The notes beneath the pieces are model-generated. The model was not told the DNA's origin. It ran no database searches and saw only the letters and a list, made by a program, of their open reading frames with translations. The translations under genes and the position numbers were made by a program. From Cysteiniphilum sp. JM-1 (GTDB lineage Bacteria > Pseudomonadota > Gammaproteobacteria > Francisellales > Francisellaceae), in NCBI RefSeq assembly GCF_008711525.1, contig NZ_VXKS01000011.1, positions 18,679-82,678 on the forward strand: 64,000 bases of DNA. The letters run 5' to 3'. Positions 21,192 through 29,232 of this stretch are shown here, piece by piece (the stretch's first letter is position 1; each line of letters starts with the position of its first letter).

Positions 21192-22913
21192 ATGAATACA
21201 ATAAAATTAAAAAATAACTACAGAAAAAGAAACTATTCGCTGCAGGATGTTGTTTTTGTCATGCTGGTTATTGCAGCCCTTGGGCTGATGTATTACGCGT
21301 GGATTGGCATGCATCAAAGCTTTATTAATGAATCATCTGTGGCGGCAATATCACTAGATCCAAGTCATTTACCTTATTATACATTGCGTACGGTAATGCG
21401 CTTACTTATTGGGATGGTGTGGTCGTTTGCTTTTGCCTTAATTGCAGGTTATGCATGTGCTAAGAACAAGCATGTTGCACGCATTTTGTTGCCAATTATT
21501 AACTTTATGGAATCAGTACCTTTACTGGGTTTTTTGACTTTTACCACGGCCTTTTTCTTATTTCTATTTCCTCATTCAGTGATGGGGCTTGAAGCGGCAG
21601 CGATTTTTGGCGTGTTTACATCACAAGCATGGAATATGGCATTAATTGTTTATCAGACGATTCGCATTGTGCCAGAGGAAGTGATTGATGCGTCGCGTGT
21701 GTATAAACTAAATGCGTGGCAGCGTTTTTGGAAGATTGAAATGCCTTATTCAGTACCTGGGCTTTTGTGGAATGTGATGGTCTCGCAATCTGCCGCATGG
21801 TTTGCACTTGTTGCAACTGAGGCGATTCCTGTGGGTGATAAAGATGTTATGTTGCCGGGCGTTGGTGCGTATATAAGTACCGCACTTGATCACGCCAACG
21901 CGTTAGCAATCGTATACGCCCTTATTGCGATTATTTTGACGATTGTTGCTTTTGATCAGTTGGTATTTCGTCCATTGGTCAAGTGGTCAAAGAAATTTAA
22001 GTATGAACAGATAAATGTCAGTGGTGCGCATAGCTCGTGGATGCATGATTTATGCACTAAATCAACGTGTTTTAACGCGATTGCTAAAGGCATTAAAACG
22101 GTGAGTTTTTACTTCATTAATTCACCAACAATTATTGCTAGAAAACTATCGCTGCCGCAGTTATCACTCACGCCAGCAGTTCGACACTTATCAACAGCAA
22201 TTTGGTATCTGTGTATTATTACCTTAGCTATTTGGGCAGGTGTTTCATTATGGAAGTTTTTCCCTAATGGCGATATGACCTATCTGTTACCACTGATGTG
22301 GGAGACGACATATCGTGTCGCAATTGCTATGGGGTTAAGTATCGTGATTTGTACACCTCTTGGTATCTGGATTGGTATCTCACCGAAGCGTACCAAAATG
22401 TTGCAGCCAATTATTCAGGTAATGGCAGCTATTCCGCAACCGATCTTCTTCCCAATCGTGGCAATTTTACTGATGTTCGGTGGCGGTAGTTTAAGTATTT
22501 GGGCAATTCCACTCATCATGACAGGCACTTCTTGGTATGTGTTGTTTAATGTGATTGCTGGTGCCTCAGCTTTGCCATCAGATTTAATTGAGATGTCACG
22601 CAGTTTCCACTTAAAAGGTACTAAATGGTGGTTTAAGTTTGCAATTCCTGCGGTCTTTCCCTACATCGTTTGTGGGATTATCAGTGCCGCGGGTGGCGCG
22701 TGGAACTCAGCAATTGCTGCTGAGCTGATTACTTGGGGTGGTAAAACGATTTCAATCAGCGGCATTGGCGAGCTTGTGTCACAAACAACCAGTAATAACC
22801 AAATAGCTGAAGCAGCATTAGCCGTCAGTGCGATGTGTGTGCTTGTCGCACTGTGTGTAATCTTTATCTGGAAGCCATTGTATAAGCTTGCGGAAACAAA
22901 ATATAAAATCTAG
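21192..22913 (+). CDS. Duplicated-domain ABC permease, NitT/TauT (anion) type
   Basis: This 573-residue inner-membrane protein carries two BPD permease domains in one chain, about residues 60-270 and 375-570. Each has a variant of the EAA cytoplasmic loop: EEVIDASRVYKLNAWQRF in the first and DLIEMSRSFHLKGTKWWF in the second. This layout matches the duplicated permease group of anion transporters (COG4986 type). The substrate is not known; related systems carry sulfonate, nitrate, bicarbonate or similar anions. The RBS (AAGGTG) is close to the ATG. No solute-binding protein gene is adjacent. The ATPase follows after a 270-base gap filled mostly by a repeat. Confidence 0.88.
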   Translation: MNTIKLKNNYRKRNYSLQDVVFVMLVIAALGLMYYAWIGMHQSFINESSVAAISLDPSHLPYYTLRTVMRLLIGMVWSFAFALIAGYACAKNKHVARILLPIINFMESVPLLGFLTFTTAFFLFLFPHSVMGLEAAAIFGVFTSQAWNMALIVYQTIRIVPEEVIDASRVYKLNAWQRFWKIEMPYSVPGLLWNVMVSQSAAWFALVATEAIPVGDKDVMLPGVGAYISTALDHANALAIVYALIAIILTIVAFDQLVFRPLVKWSKKFKYEQINVSGAHSSWMHDLCTKSTCFNAIAKGIKTVSFYFINSPTIIARKLSLPQLSLTPAVRHLSTAIWYLCIITLAIWAGVSLWKFFPNGDMTYLLPLMWETTYRVAIAMGLSIVICTPLGIWIGISPKRTKMLQPIIQVMAAIPQPIFFPIVAILLMFGGGSLSIWAIPLIMTGTSWYVLFNVIAGASALPSDLIEMSRSFHLKGTKWWFKFAIPAVFPYIVCGIISAAGGAWNSAIAAELITWGGKTISISGIGELVSQTTSNNQIAEAALAVSAMCVLVALCVIFIWKPLYKLAETKYKI

Positions 22914-23063
22914 GCTAAGACTAAATGCCCACCCACAAGTGCTCACCGTACCCTGAGCGTAAGTCGAAGGGTAGCTTGGGAAAATCATACTTCATAAAGG
23001 CTTCGACTTACGCTCAGCCAACGCTTACACAATCAAAGTGGGCAGGAATATGGTCATAGCCAT
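22913..23063 (+). repeat. Dispersed hairpin repeat, copy 2 (MITE/REP-like)
   Basis: A second copy of the 5350-5532 element. It has a perfect 17-bp inverted repeat: CTGAGCGTAAGTCGAAG (22953-22969) and CTTCGACTTACGCTCAG (23001-23017), with a 31-base loop. Flanking parts (CACAAGTGCTCACCGTACC and CAATCAAAGTGGGCAGGA) also match copy 1. It separates the permease gene from its ATPase gene. Confidence 0.78.
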
Positions 23064-23187
23064 AATTTAAAACTTAAAAAAATATAACATAGGTTGACCA
23101 TCGTTTCTTTGCCAACCTTATCATCAAAACGCAAATGACAGAACGGGTGATGATCTTGGCGAAGAAGCGTGAAAAGAGGATTTGAAA

Positions 23188-24003
23188 ATGAAAAACAATG
23201 TACTTATCGAATGCCAAAATATCGAACTTTATTTTGAAAAAGACAAAAAGCACTCACTTAAAGTGTTGGATCGTATTAACTTCACATTACATGAAAATGA
23301 AATCGTTACCATCTTAGGTAAATCAGGTGCCGGTAAATCAAGCTTCTTACGCATTGCTGCAGGACTCTTGCATCCAAGCTATGGTTCTGTGCTCTACAAA
23401 GACAAGCCAGTGACTAAGCCACTTGATAATATGAGCATGGTGTTTCAAAACTTTGCATTGCTGCCATGGTTGAATGTGGTTGACAATATTCTATTTGGCA
23501 GTGATGCATTGGGTGTTTCACGTAAAATAAGTGAGCCTAAAGCGCATGAACTTATTCAAAAAATATCACTACAAGGTTTTGAAAAAGCGTATGTTAATGA
23601 GCTATCTGGCGGCATGAAACAACGTGTTGGCTTCGCGCGAGCGCTTATGGTTGAGCCGGAGATTTTATTCTTAGATGAGCCGTTTTCATCGCTTGATATT
23701 ACTACGGCAAATACTTTGCGTAGTGATATATTAAACCTATGGCTTAATAAGCAAATTCCAACGAAATCAATGGTGCTAGTCACTCATAGTGTCGAAGAAG
23801 CGGTGATGATGGCAGATCGCGTTATTATCTTTGATAACCATCCGGGTAAAATTGCCTATGAGCATACATTAAATATCCCGCGCCTAAGAGATAAACGCTC
23901 ACCGGAGGTGTTAAAGCATATCGATCTTTTAGAGCAAAAGTTGCATAGTGTCAATGCGAATAGTATACAAAAAGAGGATAAAATAATTACTATACAGGCT
24001 TAA
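23188..24003 (+). CDS. ABC transporter ATPase, NitT/TauT type
   Basis: The 271-residue ATPase shows all the usual motifs in order: Walker A GKSGAGKSS (about 44-52), Q-loop FQNFALLPWLNV, signature LSGGMKQRVGFARAL, Walker B ILFLDEPFSSLD, and the switch His in VTHSVEEAV. It resembles TauB/SsuB, lacks the extra C-terminal AAA-associated domain of some relatives, and is presumably the partner of the duplicated permease. The ATG at 23188 has AGAGGA 7 nt upstream. The C-terminal tail (DKIITIQA) is short. Confidence 0.92.
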   Translation: MKNNVLIECQNIELYFEKDKKHSLKVLDRINFTLHENEIVTILGKSGAGKSSFLRIAAGLLHPSYGSVLYKDKPVTKPLDNMSMVFQNFALLPWLNVVDNILFGSDALGVSRKISEPKAHELIQKISLQGFEKAYVNELSGGMKQRVGFARALMVEPEILFLDEPFSSLDITTANTLRSDILNLWLNKQIPTKSMVLVTHSVEEAVMMADRVIIFDNHPGKIAYEHTLNIPRLRDKRSPEVLKHIDLLEQKLHSVNANSIQKEDKIITIQA

Positions 24004-24070
24004 TCAGCGCTTTGCTAGATTCGACTGATGGTTTTTATAATTAAACTGTTAAACAACGTAAGGAAATAAA

Positions 24071-24265
24071 ATGAAAAAATTAAATTTAATCGGTTCTTTG
24101 TTACCTGTATTGACTATATTAGCATTGGGTTCTGTTTCTCAGAGCGCATACGCTAAGAATATGGAAACTATAACTGGATCCACATTACTAAAAAGTTGCC
24201 CAATGTCATGTTTTGGCATGCATGGTAGTGTAGCTAGGGCTGCAGGTCTCTGCAAAAATTGTTAG
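24071..24265 (+). CDS. Small secreted cysteine-rich peptide
   Basis: The 64-residue precursor has a classical signal peptide (positive MKKLN, hydrophobic core, cleavage after AYA at residue 28). The predicted mature peptide has 36 residues and four cysteines as CPMSC and CKNC, with a Gly/Ala/His-containing middle. It has a good RBS (AAGGAAAT). It lies 67 nt after the ABC ATPase gene on the same strand. I recognise no family. Metal binding, disulfide-linked peptide or heme/thiol chemistry are all possible; none is shown. Confidence 0.7.
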   Translation: MKKLNLIGSLLPVLTILALGSVSQSAYAKNMETITGSTLLKSCPMSCFGMHGSVARAAGLCKNC

Positions 24266-24295
24266 TTTTCAGGGTGTGATTTTCAGGGTGTCTGG

Positions 24296-25381
24296 CTACA
24301 CCTGCAAACAAATAACACCATTTCGCCCTGCGGCTTTCACTTGATAAAGCGCCTCATCGGCTTTATTTAAGGTGGTTTCAAAATTATTGGATTCTAATGT
24401 GTGATACAAATTGCTAGCAACACCAATGCTGATCGTGACTTGAATTAAGCCGATCTTGGGTATGTCTTGACATACTTTCGCATTAAGTCTTTGACCGATT
24501 TCTTGCGCTTGAGGCATCGTGGTATTTGGCAAAAGAATCACATATTCATCGCCACCAAAACGTGACACGATGTCATCTTTTCGTGTGTGCTGTTTTAAAA
24601 TACTTGCTACATTCTGGATGATTTTATCTCCCATAGCATGTCCGTGCTCGTCATTGATTTTTTTGAACTTATCAATATCGATAAACATCACACTATAAGG
24701 TGTACCATCACGAGTAAGCTGCTTGAAATCTTTGACGCTATCATAAAAAGCACCACGATTCATTAAACCGGTCAATTGATCGGTTGTTGCCATCAGTTCT
24801 AATTGTTTTTCACTGTAAGCAATATCAGATAAAATAACCGATATCGTTGTCGCAATAACAATTGTGATGGTCATAAGAATAAAGATATTTGTTATCTTTT
24901 GATCAGTTAATGGTAATTCAATCAAATAGTTATAGTTAGGATACGTTACACAAAAGATCATCAAAGCAACTGAAGTAAGTGACAGAAACCACTTGGTTTT
25001 GTGTTGATTAACCTCAAAGATCATGTTGCTAAAAGGAGGCACAGCCATAAAGAAAAGGTAGTTTAACAGCTCCGGTTGATACAAAAAGTAAGTAAAAATA
25101 AAGGTGTTGATAATAAAGAGTGCGCCAAGGGTAAATTTTGCTAAATAGTAATGACGGTATTTCAATAAGATAAGCGGTATGAAATAAGAAAGTACCGCAC
25201 AGTAGCTATATACGCCACCATAGATTTCTTTTTCAGTTGCAAAATGCAAAATACCAAATATGGAATTGCCAATAATAACGAGCATTAAGCTAATAAGTGT
25301 TACATGAATACGGTGCCAGTAGGATGATCTGGAGTTTTTGATGTTGAACTTATTGTTTAACCATATTTTTGCTTGTCTCAT
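24296..25381 (-). CDS. Membrane-bound diguanylate cyclase (GGDEF)
   Basis: This 361-residue protein has about six hydrophobic N-terminal segments (up to about residue 190) and a C-terminal GGDEF domain. The domain starts with ATTDQLTGLMNRGAF and carries the active-site motif RFGGDEY; Tyr in the last position is common in active enzymes. An RxxD product-inhibition site (RKDD) lies five residues before it. So it should make cyclic di-GMP and be feedback-inhibited. The membrane part may sense a signal but matches no sensor I can name. The ATG at 25381 is preferred over a TTG at 25387. The gene stands alone, opposite to its neighbours. Confidence 0.9.
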   Translation of the reverse strand: MRQAKIWLNNKFNIKNSRSSYWHRIHVTLISLMLVIIGNSIFGILHFATEKEIYGGVYSYCAVLSYFIPLILLKYRHYYLAKFTLGALFIINTFIFTYFLYQPELLNYLFFMAVPPFSNMIFEVNQHKTKWFLSLTSVALMIFCVTYPNYNYLIELPLTDQKITNIFILMTITIVIATTISVILSDIAYSEKQLELMATTDQLTGLMNRGAFYDSVKDFKQLTRDGTPYSVMFIDIDKFKKINDEHGHAMGDKIIQNVASILKQHTRKDDIVSRFGGDEYVILLPNTTMPQAQEIGQRLNAKVCQDIPKIGLIQVTISIGVASNLYHTLESNNFETTLNKADEALYQVKAAGRNGVICLQV

Positions 25382-25614
25382 CACCAATATCCATTTGATA
25401 ATTTTTATAATATTGTTGTGGCTTAAGGTAGTACTAACTATAGTCTAAATTTGATAAAAGACTATAAAATCAGCACATTAATAACTAGTATTTGAATATA
25501 CTAACGTTTGGTGTGTGTAACATGAGCATTAATTTTATAGCAAATTAACGTTATCCTAGCGACGCTTTATTTTTTGATGACAAATTTTAAAAAAGAATAA
25601 AAACGGGAGAAGCT

Positions 25615-25719
25615 ATGAAACTACTTAAGAATTTATTGTTGCCAGCGATTGTTATTGGGCCATTTGTCTTTGGTGCGGCGGTTATTTTTTTGATTTATCA
25701 TGTTTATGACAAAATTTAA
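25615..25719 (+). CDS. Small membrane protein (34 residues)
   Basis: A short frame encodes a basic N-terminus (MKLLK) followed by a single hydrophobic helix (LLLPAIVIGPFVFGAAVIFL) and ends in YHVYDKI. A good RBS, CGGGAGA, lies 4-5 nt upstream, and about 200 bases of AT-rich upstream sequence could hold a promoter. Single-pass proteins of this size often regulate a partner complex. No partner or family is evident. Confidence 0.5.
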   Translation: MKLLKNLLLPAIVIGPFVFGAAVIFLIYHVYDKI

Positions 25720-25750
25720 GACTTATTGAGTTACATCCAAGTGAGGCAAT

Positions 25751-25825
25751 ATGGTTTGTGATATCCCACCCGTCAATCATTTTGCGACATTCGGTGCCGA
25801 AGAAGTTTTTGATGCTGTTAGGTGA
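25751..25825 (+). pseudogene. Possible 24-codon gene fragment
   Basis: A short frame starts MVCDIPPVNHFATFG and ends in EEVFDAVR at a stop inside an inverted repeat. A GTGAGG lies just before the ATG. The composition looks protein-like, and it may be the start of a gene cut short at the inverted repeat. I cannot name the parent family. Confidence 0.25.
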
Positions 25826-25874
25826 TTGGATTGCAGGTAATAGCTAGGACTATTGTCAAAATTCAATCACCTAA
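25818..25874. repeat. Two-part inverted repeat
   Basis: A perfect 11-bp inverted repeat, TTAGGTGATTG (25818-25828) and CAATCACCTAA (25864-25874), encloses a smaller one, AATAG..CTATT. No long T run follows, so a terminator is not clear. It could be a structured RNA or the trace of a mobile element. Confidence 0.6.
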
Positions 25875-25995
25875 AAGGGCATAAAATTCAATGGCAGAAA
25901 TACTGTAAAATGGTTTATGGGTGGTATATAGCTATTTAGAAGCTGTAACTTACGTTAAACTGTAGATACTTATGATTATCTATAGGAACTTGATA

Positions 25996-26418
25996 ATGAA
26001 AACACTTGATCAATGGCTCGATGAATACGCCCAAAGCCATCAAAATAAAACCAATAAGACGATTCACTATATTTTTGTGCCACTTATTATGTTTAGCTTA
26101 ATGGGCATTTTATTGAGTATTTCTCCTTGGCTTATGTGGCTTTTAGTCGTTGTTAGCCTGATTTTCTTTGCGCGATTATCATTAAAGCTTAGTCTGTACA
26201 TGCTGGTGATTACCGTGATTATGGTTGTGATTCTTTATCAAATACCGCAACTTTTCTGGGTGAGTTTGGTTATCTTCATCATTAGTTGGATTTTCCAATT
26301 TATTGGACACAAACTTGAGGGCAAAAAACCTTCTTTTTTCAAAGACCTGCAGTTCTTGCTTATCGGACCTTTATGGGTTTTGAATCATGTTCTAAGCAGA
26401 TGTAATCAAAATAAATGA
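25996..26418 (+). CDS. Mpo1-like (DUF962) membrane protein
   Basis: This 140-residue protein has four hydrophobic segments and the family's histidine pattern: SHQNKTNKTIHYIFVPLI near the N-terminus and FIGHKLEGKKPSFFKD in the C-terminal half, with NHVLSR at the end. In yeast, Mpo1 is an Fe(II)-dependent dioxygenase in the alpha-oxidation of 2-hydroxy fatty acids, and those histidines bind the metal. A related lipid role in bacteria is an inference. The ATG at 25996 was chosen because AGGAAC is 8 nt upstream and the family begins close to the first histidine motif. Confidence 0.85.
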   Translation: MKTLDQWLDEYAQSHQNKTNKTIHYIFVPLIMFSLMGILLSISPWLMWLLVVVSLIFFARLSLKLSLYMLVITVIMVVILYQIPQLFWVSLVIFIISWIFQFIGHKLEGKKPSFFKDLQFLLIGPLWVLNHVLSRCNQNK

Positions 26419-26474
26419 CCAATAGAGGCTGCATTACAACTACTCCCCGTATTGAATCCAAGTAAACGCTCATA

Positions 26475-26621
26475 TTGACACTTTGGGGTAGAATACATGG
26501 CGGTCAGCAATATGACATCATGGGCTATACCGAAGAGCAGGTGATTGCCGATATCTTAACGCAGTACGAAAAGCATCTTTATTATATTCATGTATCAAAT
26601 GCGGATAAGGCACTTGTTTGA
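26475..26621 (+). pseudogene. Possible C-terminal gene remnant
   Basis: After a stop codon at 26463-26465, a frame of about 48 codons reads TLWGRIHGGQQYDIMGYT, then EEQVIADILTQYEKH and ends DKALV. There is no ATG with an RBS at its start. The composition looks like the end of a real soluble protein. I cannot name the family. It lies between the Mpo1-like gene and the convergent DUF6356 gene. Confidence 0.3.
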
Positions 26622-26626
26622 TTGAT

Positions 26627-26839
26627 TTAGTCGCACTTTGAGTTCAAACGCTTTTTGAAGCGTTGCTGTAGTTTGTTTAGAATGTTGCTTGCTGTTTTTT
26701 CAAACAAAAAAGGAAATATTGCATGTATCGTGCAAAAGATACCGGCTGCAACCATCAACGCGCTGCAATAGAGTGCTTCTTTGGCGTGTTGAAAATATCC
26801 TTCATTGATATCGTTTAAATGTTTTGTTAAATAATTCAT
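26627..26839 (-). CDS. DUF6356-like small membrane protein
   Basis: The 70-residue protein starts MNYLTKHLNDINEGYFQHA and has one hydrophobic stretch with ALMVAAGIFCTIHAIFPFLF, then EKTAS and a basic tail. This matches my memory of the DUF6356 family (short proteins with G-Y-F-x-H and AIFPFLF..TAS). Function is unknown. It has a strong RBS (AAGGAGG) 7-8 nt before the ATG and is probably transcribed alone. Confidence 0.65.
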   Translation of the reverse strand: MNYLTKHLNDINEGYFQHAKEALYCSALMVAAGIFCTIHAIFPFLFEKTASNILNKLQQRFKKRLNSKCD

Positions 26840-27145
26840 CTTATCCTCCTTTTAGTCTCCAATTACGTATGCTAAAGGAGCGATATTGTGCTTGTCAAAA
26901 TGTTACGGCGGCAATTCGCGAAAGCAGTTTTTTGAAAATTAGGGTGTGACCCCTGCCATTTGGCTTCTTGTGTGGCAGTCATTAGATGGAATAAGATCTG
27001 AAAAAGGAGGTAAAACAAACAAAAGGAAGCCTCATTATGATGAAAGACTGCCCTAATTGACGCTTGCTATTGATTTGAAGCTGGTATGGATAAATTGGAA
27101 AGAGAGGGAGATACAATGATTGTATCAACGACTAAGGAGTCAAAA
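26840..27145. other. Intergenic region with a possible degenerate mobile element
   Basis: No gene is visible. The stretch holds a bracketed element at 26937-27058 (ends AATTAGGG and CCCTAATT) with an internal hairpin CTGCCA..TGGCAG at 26953-26978 and a strong unused AAAAAGGAGG at about 27001. The unused RBS suggests a lost start codon. The promoter of the beta-helix gene should also lie here. Confidence 0.5.
26937..27058. mobile_element. Possible internally deleted insertion element
   Basis: Eight-base inverted ends (AATTAGGG at 26937-26944, CCCTAATT at 27051-27058) bound 122 bases. Inside are a hairpin and an AAAAAGGAGG ribosome binding site with no gene after it. Such a layout is expected of a REP-associated or IS200-type transposase locus that has lost its gene. 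This is an inference from layout only. Confidence 0.35.
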
Positions 27146-28948
27146 ATGTATCTAAATGTTAGAAAAACAGTATTATTGTGTGCATTGAGTTTAGGCTGTG
27201 CTGTCACAGTAAATGCAGCAAACAGCAGTGCTTGTGGTGGTTATGGCGATACACTATTTGGAGACCATGTTTGCGTGTTTGACGCCAGCCAAAGCCAAGT
27301 AAATATCAATGATATTGCAGGAAACATCAATACACAAATGCAGGACGATCAGTTTGGATCAAATGGATATGCACTGTTATTTAAACCAGGTAATTATAGT
27401 GGCACGAATGTTGAAGCTGGCTATTATACTCAGGTGGCAGGTTTGGGGCTCAACCCGAATGATACAACCATAGGCAGTGTACAAGTCACACACCTAAGAA
27501 ATGGTACAAGTTTAGATACATTTTGGCGTTCAGCAGAAAACTTCACAGTGCCAGGCAATGATACATGGGCGGTATCTCAAGCCTCGCCAATGCGGAGTGT
27601 CAATATAAAAGGTGATTTATGGTTGGCGCAAAAAGATCCAAACGCACCTGATCCATATCACCCATACGGTTATGCTAGTGGCGGGTTCTTGGCAAATATA
27701 ACGGCTAATAATGCCGTGCAATCAATAACACAGCAGCAGTGGCTATCAAGAAATAGTACAGTTGGCAACTGGTCTAATGGCGTTTGGAATCAGGTGTTCG
27801 TTGGTGTCAATGGAGCGCCTGCAGAAGGTGATTGGGCTCAATTTCCGTATACCGTTGTTGGTAGCACGCCAAGCATTCAGGAAAAACCTTATTTAGCTTT
27901 TGAAAACGGAAGCTTTGAGATAGTTGTACCAAAATATAATGCTCAAGCAAGTCATGGGGCAAGCGACTTAAGTAATGGGGCTGCTATTATTCCGCAGTCA
28001 CAGTTTGTTATTGTGAAGCCAAGCATGAGTGCTAGTGATATTAATCAAGCGATTCAAGCTAAAGCGGGTCAGCCATGCGCTGTAATCTTTACACCTGGGC
28101 AGTATAATTTAACGGATACGATTAATATTAACCAAGCTAATACCGTGGTGTTTGGTTTGGGTGTGCCGGTATTAACTGCTGTATCACCACATAAATCGAT
28201 TATGCAAGTCAATGCCAGTGGTGTTAAAGTTGCCGGTATCGTTTTTGAGGCAGGCTCTAATGATGCTATTAATGCCAACGACCCTTCTTTATTGCAAATT
28301 GGTGTAAATGGACAGGATCATGGTAACGCAAATGATCCGACGACTTTGTCAGATGTTTACTGCCGAGTTGGTGGTAGGGTTGAGGCGCAAACGCAAAGCT
28401 GTATTACGGTAAATGATAGTTACACCATCTTGGATAACCTGTGGTTGTGGCGTGCAGATCATGGTGTAGGTGCTGGTAGTTGGGATCAGGATGCTGCACA
28501 AACAGGTTTAATTGTTAATGGACATAATGTGATTGCCTATGGTTTGGCTGTTGAACATTTCAGGGGCAATCAGGTGATTTGGAATGGCGATAATGGTAGC
28601 GTGTATTTTTACCAGTCAGAGTTACCTTATGATGTGCCGGCAAATTTTGCCGTTCCGGCATCGTTTAAAATTGCGGATCAAGTAGTCCACTTTAATGGCT
28701 ATGGTTTTGGTGTATATAGTGTATTTAGAAATACATCAGGTAATACATACAGTCAGTCCGCGATTGAAGCACCTGATCATACGGGAATTACGCTCAAGCA
28801 CATGGTTGATGTCAATATAAATATCAATAAATCAACAGCTGAAACAATAAAAAATGTAGTGCATACAACCGATAACAAAAACTTTGGATCTGATGCTTCT
28901 GCTTTTGCAACGCGCACCACATTAGATCAATGGTCTGGTAGTAATTAA
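27146..28948 (+). CDS. Secreted double beta-helix (pectate-lyase-fold) protein
   Basis: This 600-residue protein has a signal peptide ending near TVNAA. The rest looks like right-handed parallel beta-helix repeats in two modules, each opening with a similar block: ALLFKPGNYSG..YTQVAGLG (about 75-105) and AVIFTPGQYNLTD..TVVFGLG (about 310-340). Proteins of this type are often annotated as 'adenylyl cyclase' or are related to GH55 exo-beta-1,3-glucanases, which also have two helices. I see no residues that prove catalysis. The ATG at 27146 has AAGGAG 5-6 nt upstream; starts at 27086 or 27116 would bury the signal peptide. A second secreted protein follows at 29233. Confidence 0.75.
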   Translation: MYLNVRKTVLLCALSLGCAVTVNAANSSACGGYGDTLFGDHVCVFDASQSQVNINDIAGNINTQMQDDQFGSNGYALLFKPGNYSGTNVEAGYYTQVAGLGLNPNDTTIGSVQVTHLRNGTSLDTFWRSAENFTVPGNDTWAVSQASPMRSVNIKGDLWLAQKDPNAPDPYHPYGYASGGFLANITANNAVQSITQQQWLSRNSTVGNWSNGVWNQVFVGVNGAPAEGDWAQFPYTVVGSTPSIQEKPYLAFENGSFEIVVPKYNAQASHGASDLSNGAAIIPQSQFVIVKPSMSASDINQAIQAKAGQPCAVIFTPGQYNLTDTININQANTVVFGLGVPVLTAVSPHKSIMQVNASGVKVAGIVFEAGSNDAINANDPSLLQIGVNGQDHGNANDPTTLSDVYCRVGGRVEAQTQSCITVNDSYTILDNLWLWRADHGVGAGSWDQDAAQTGLIVNGHNVIAYGLAVEHFRGNQVIWNGDNGSVYFYQSELPYDVPANFAVPASFKIADQVVHFNGYGFGVYSVFRNTSGNTYSQSAIEAPDHTGITLKHMVDVNININKSTAETIKNVVHTTDNKNFGSDASAFATRTTLDQWSGSN

Positions 28949-29232
28949 CCTTGGATTACTCGTTAGCTGCATCTAATGTTACGGCGTATGCTGTGAATGG
29001 TTAGTCTAAAACCATCACATCGGATTCTTAGTGGAGTATCTAATTAAAGATGCTTGGCAACATTTGGTAGGGGGAAGCAAATACAATCGTTATCTTATAT
29101 TGTAGGGCAACGATTGTATTGAAGACAAAAGGATGTCCACAATTTATTCTACATGACTTAATGATAATGACATACATGCTACAAAGGACGTCAGGTTAAA
29201 TTTGAAAATAATCAGAAGGTAAAGGAGTGACA
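28949..29232. other. Intergenic region between the two secreted-protein genes
   Basis: No gene is seen in this 284-base stretch. It holds an 11-bp inverted repeat, ATACAATCGTT (29081-29091) and AACGATTGTAT (29109-29119), with no T run after it, so an operator or RNA hairpin is more likely than a terminator. The next gene's AAAGGAG lies at 29221-29227. Confidence 0.5.
29081..29119. repeat. Inverted repeat upstream of the thaumatin-like gene
   Basis: Perfect 11-base arms ATACAATCGTT and AACGATTGTAT with a 17-base loop, about 115 bases before the ATG at 29233. Possible operator or hairpin. Confidence 0.6.

Noticed and set aside
24266..24292. Second copy of a short TTTTCAGGGTGT repeat after the Cys-rich peptide gene
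   Set aside because: Only two short copies without structure; not enough to call an element.
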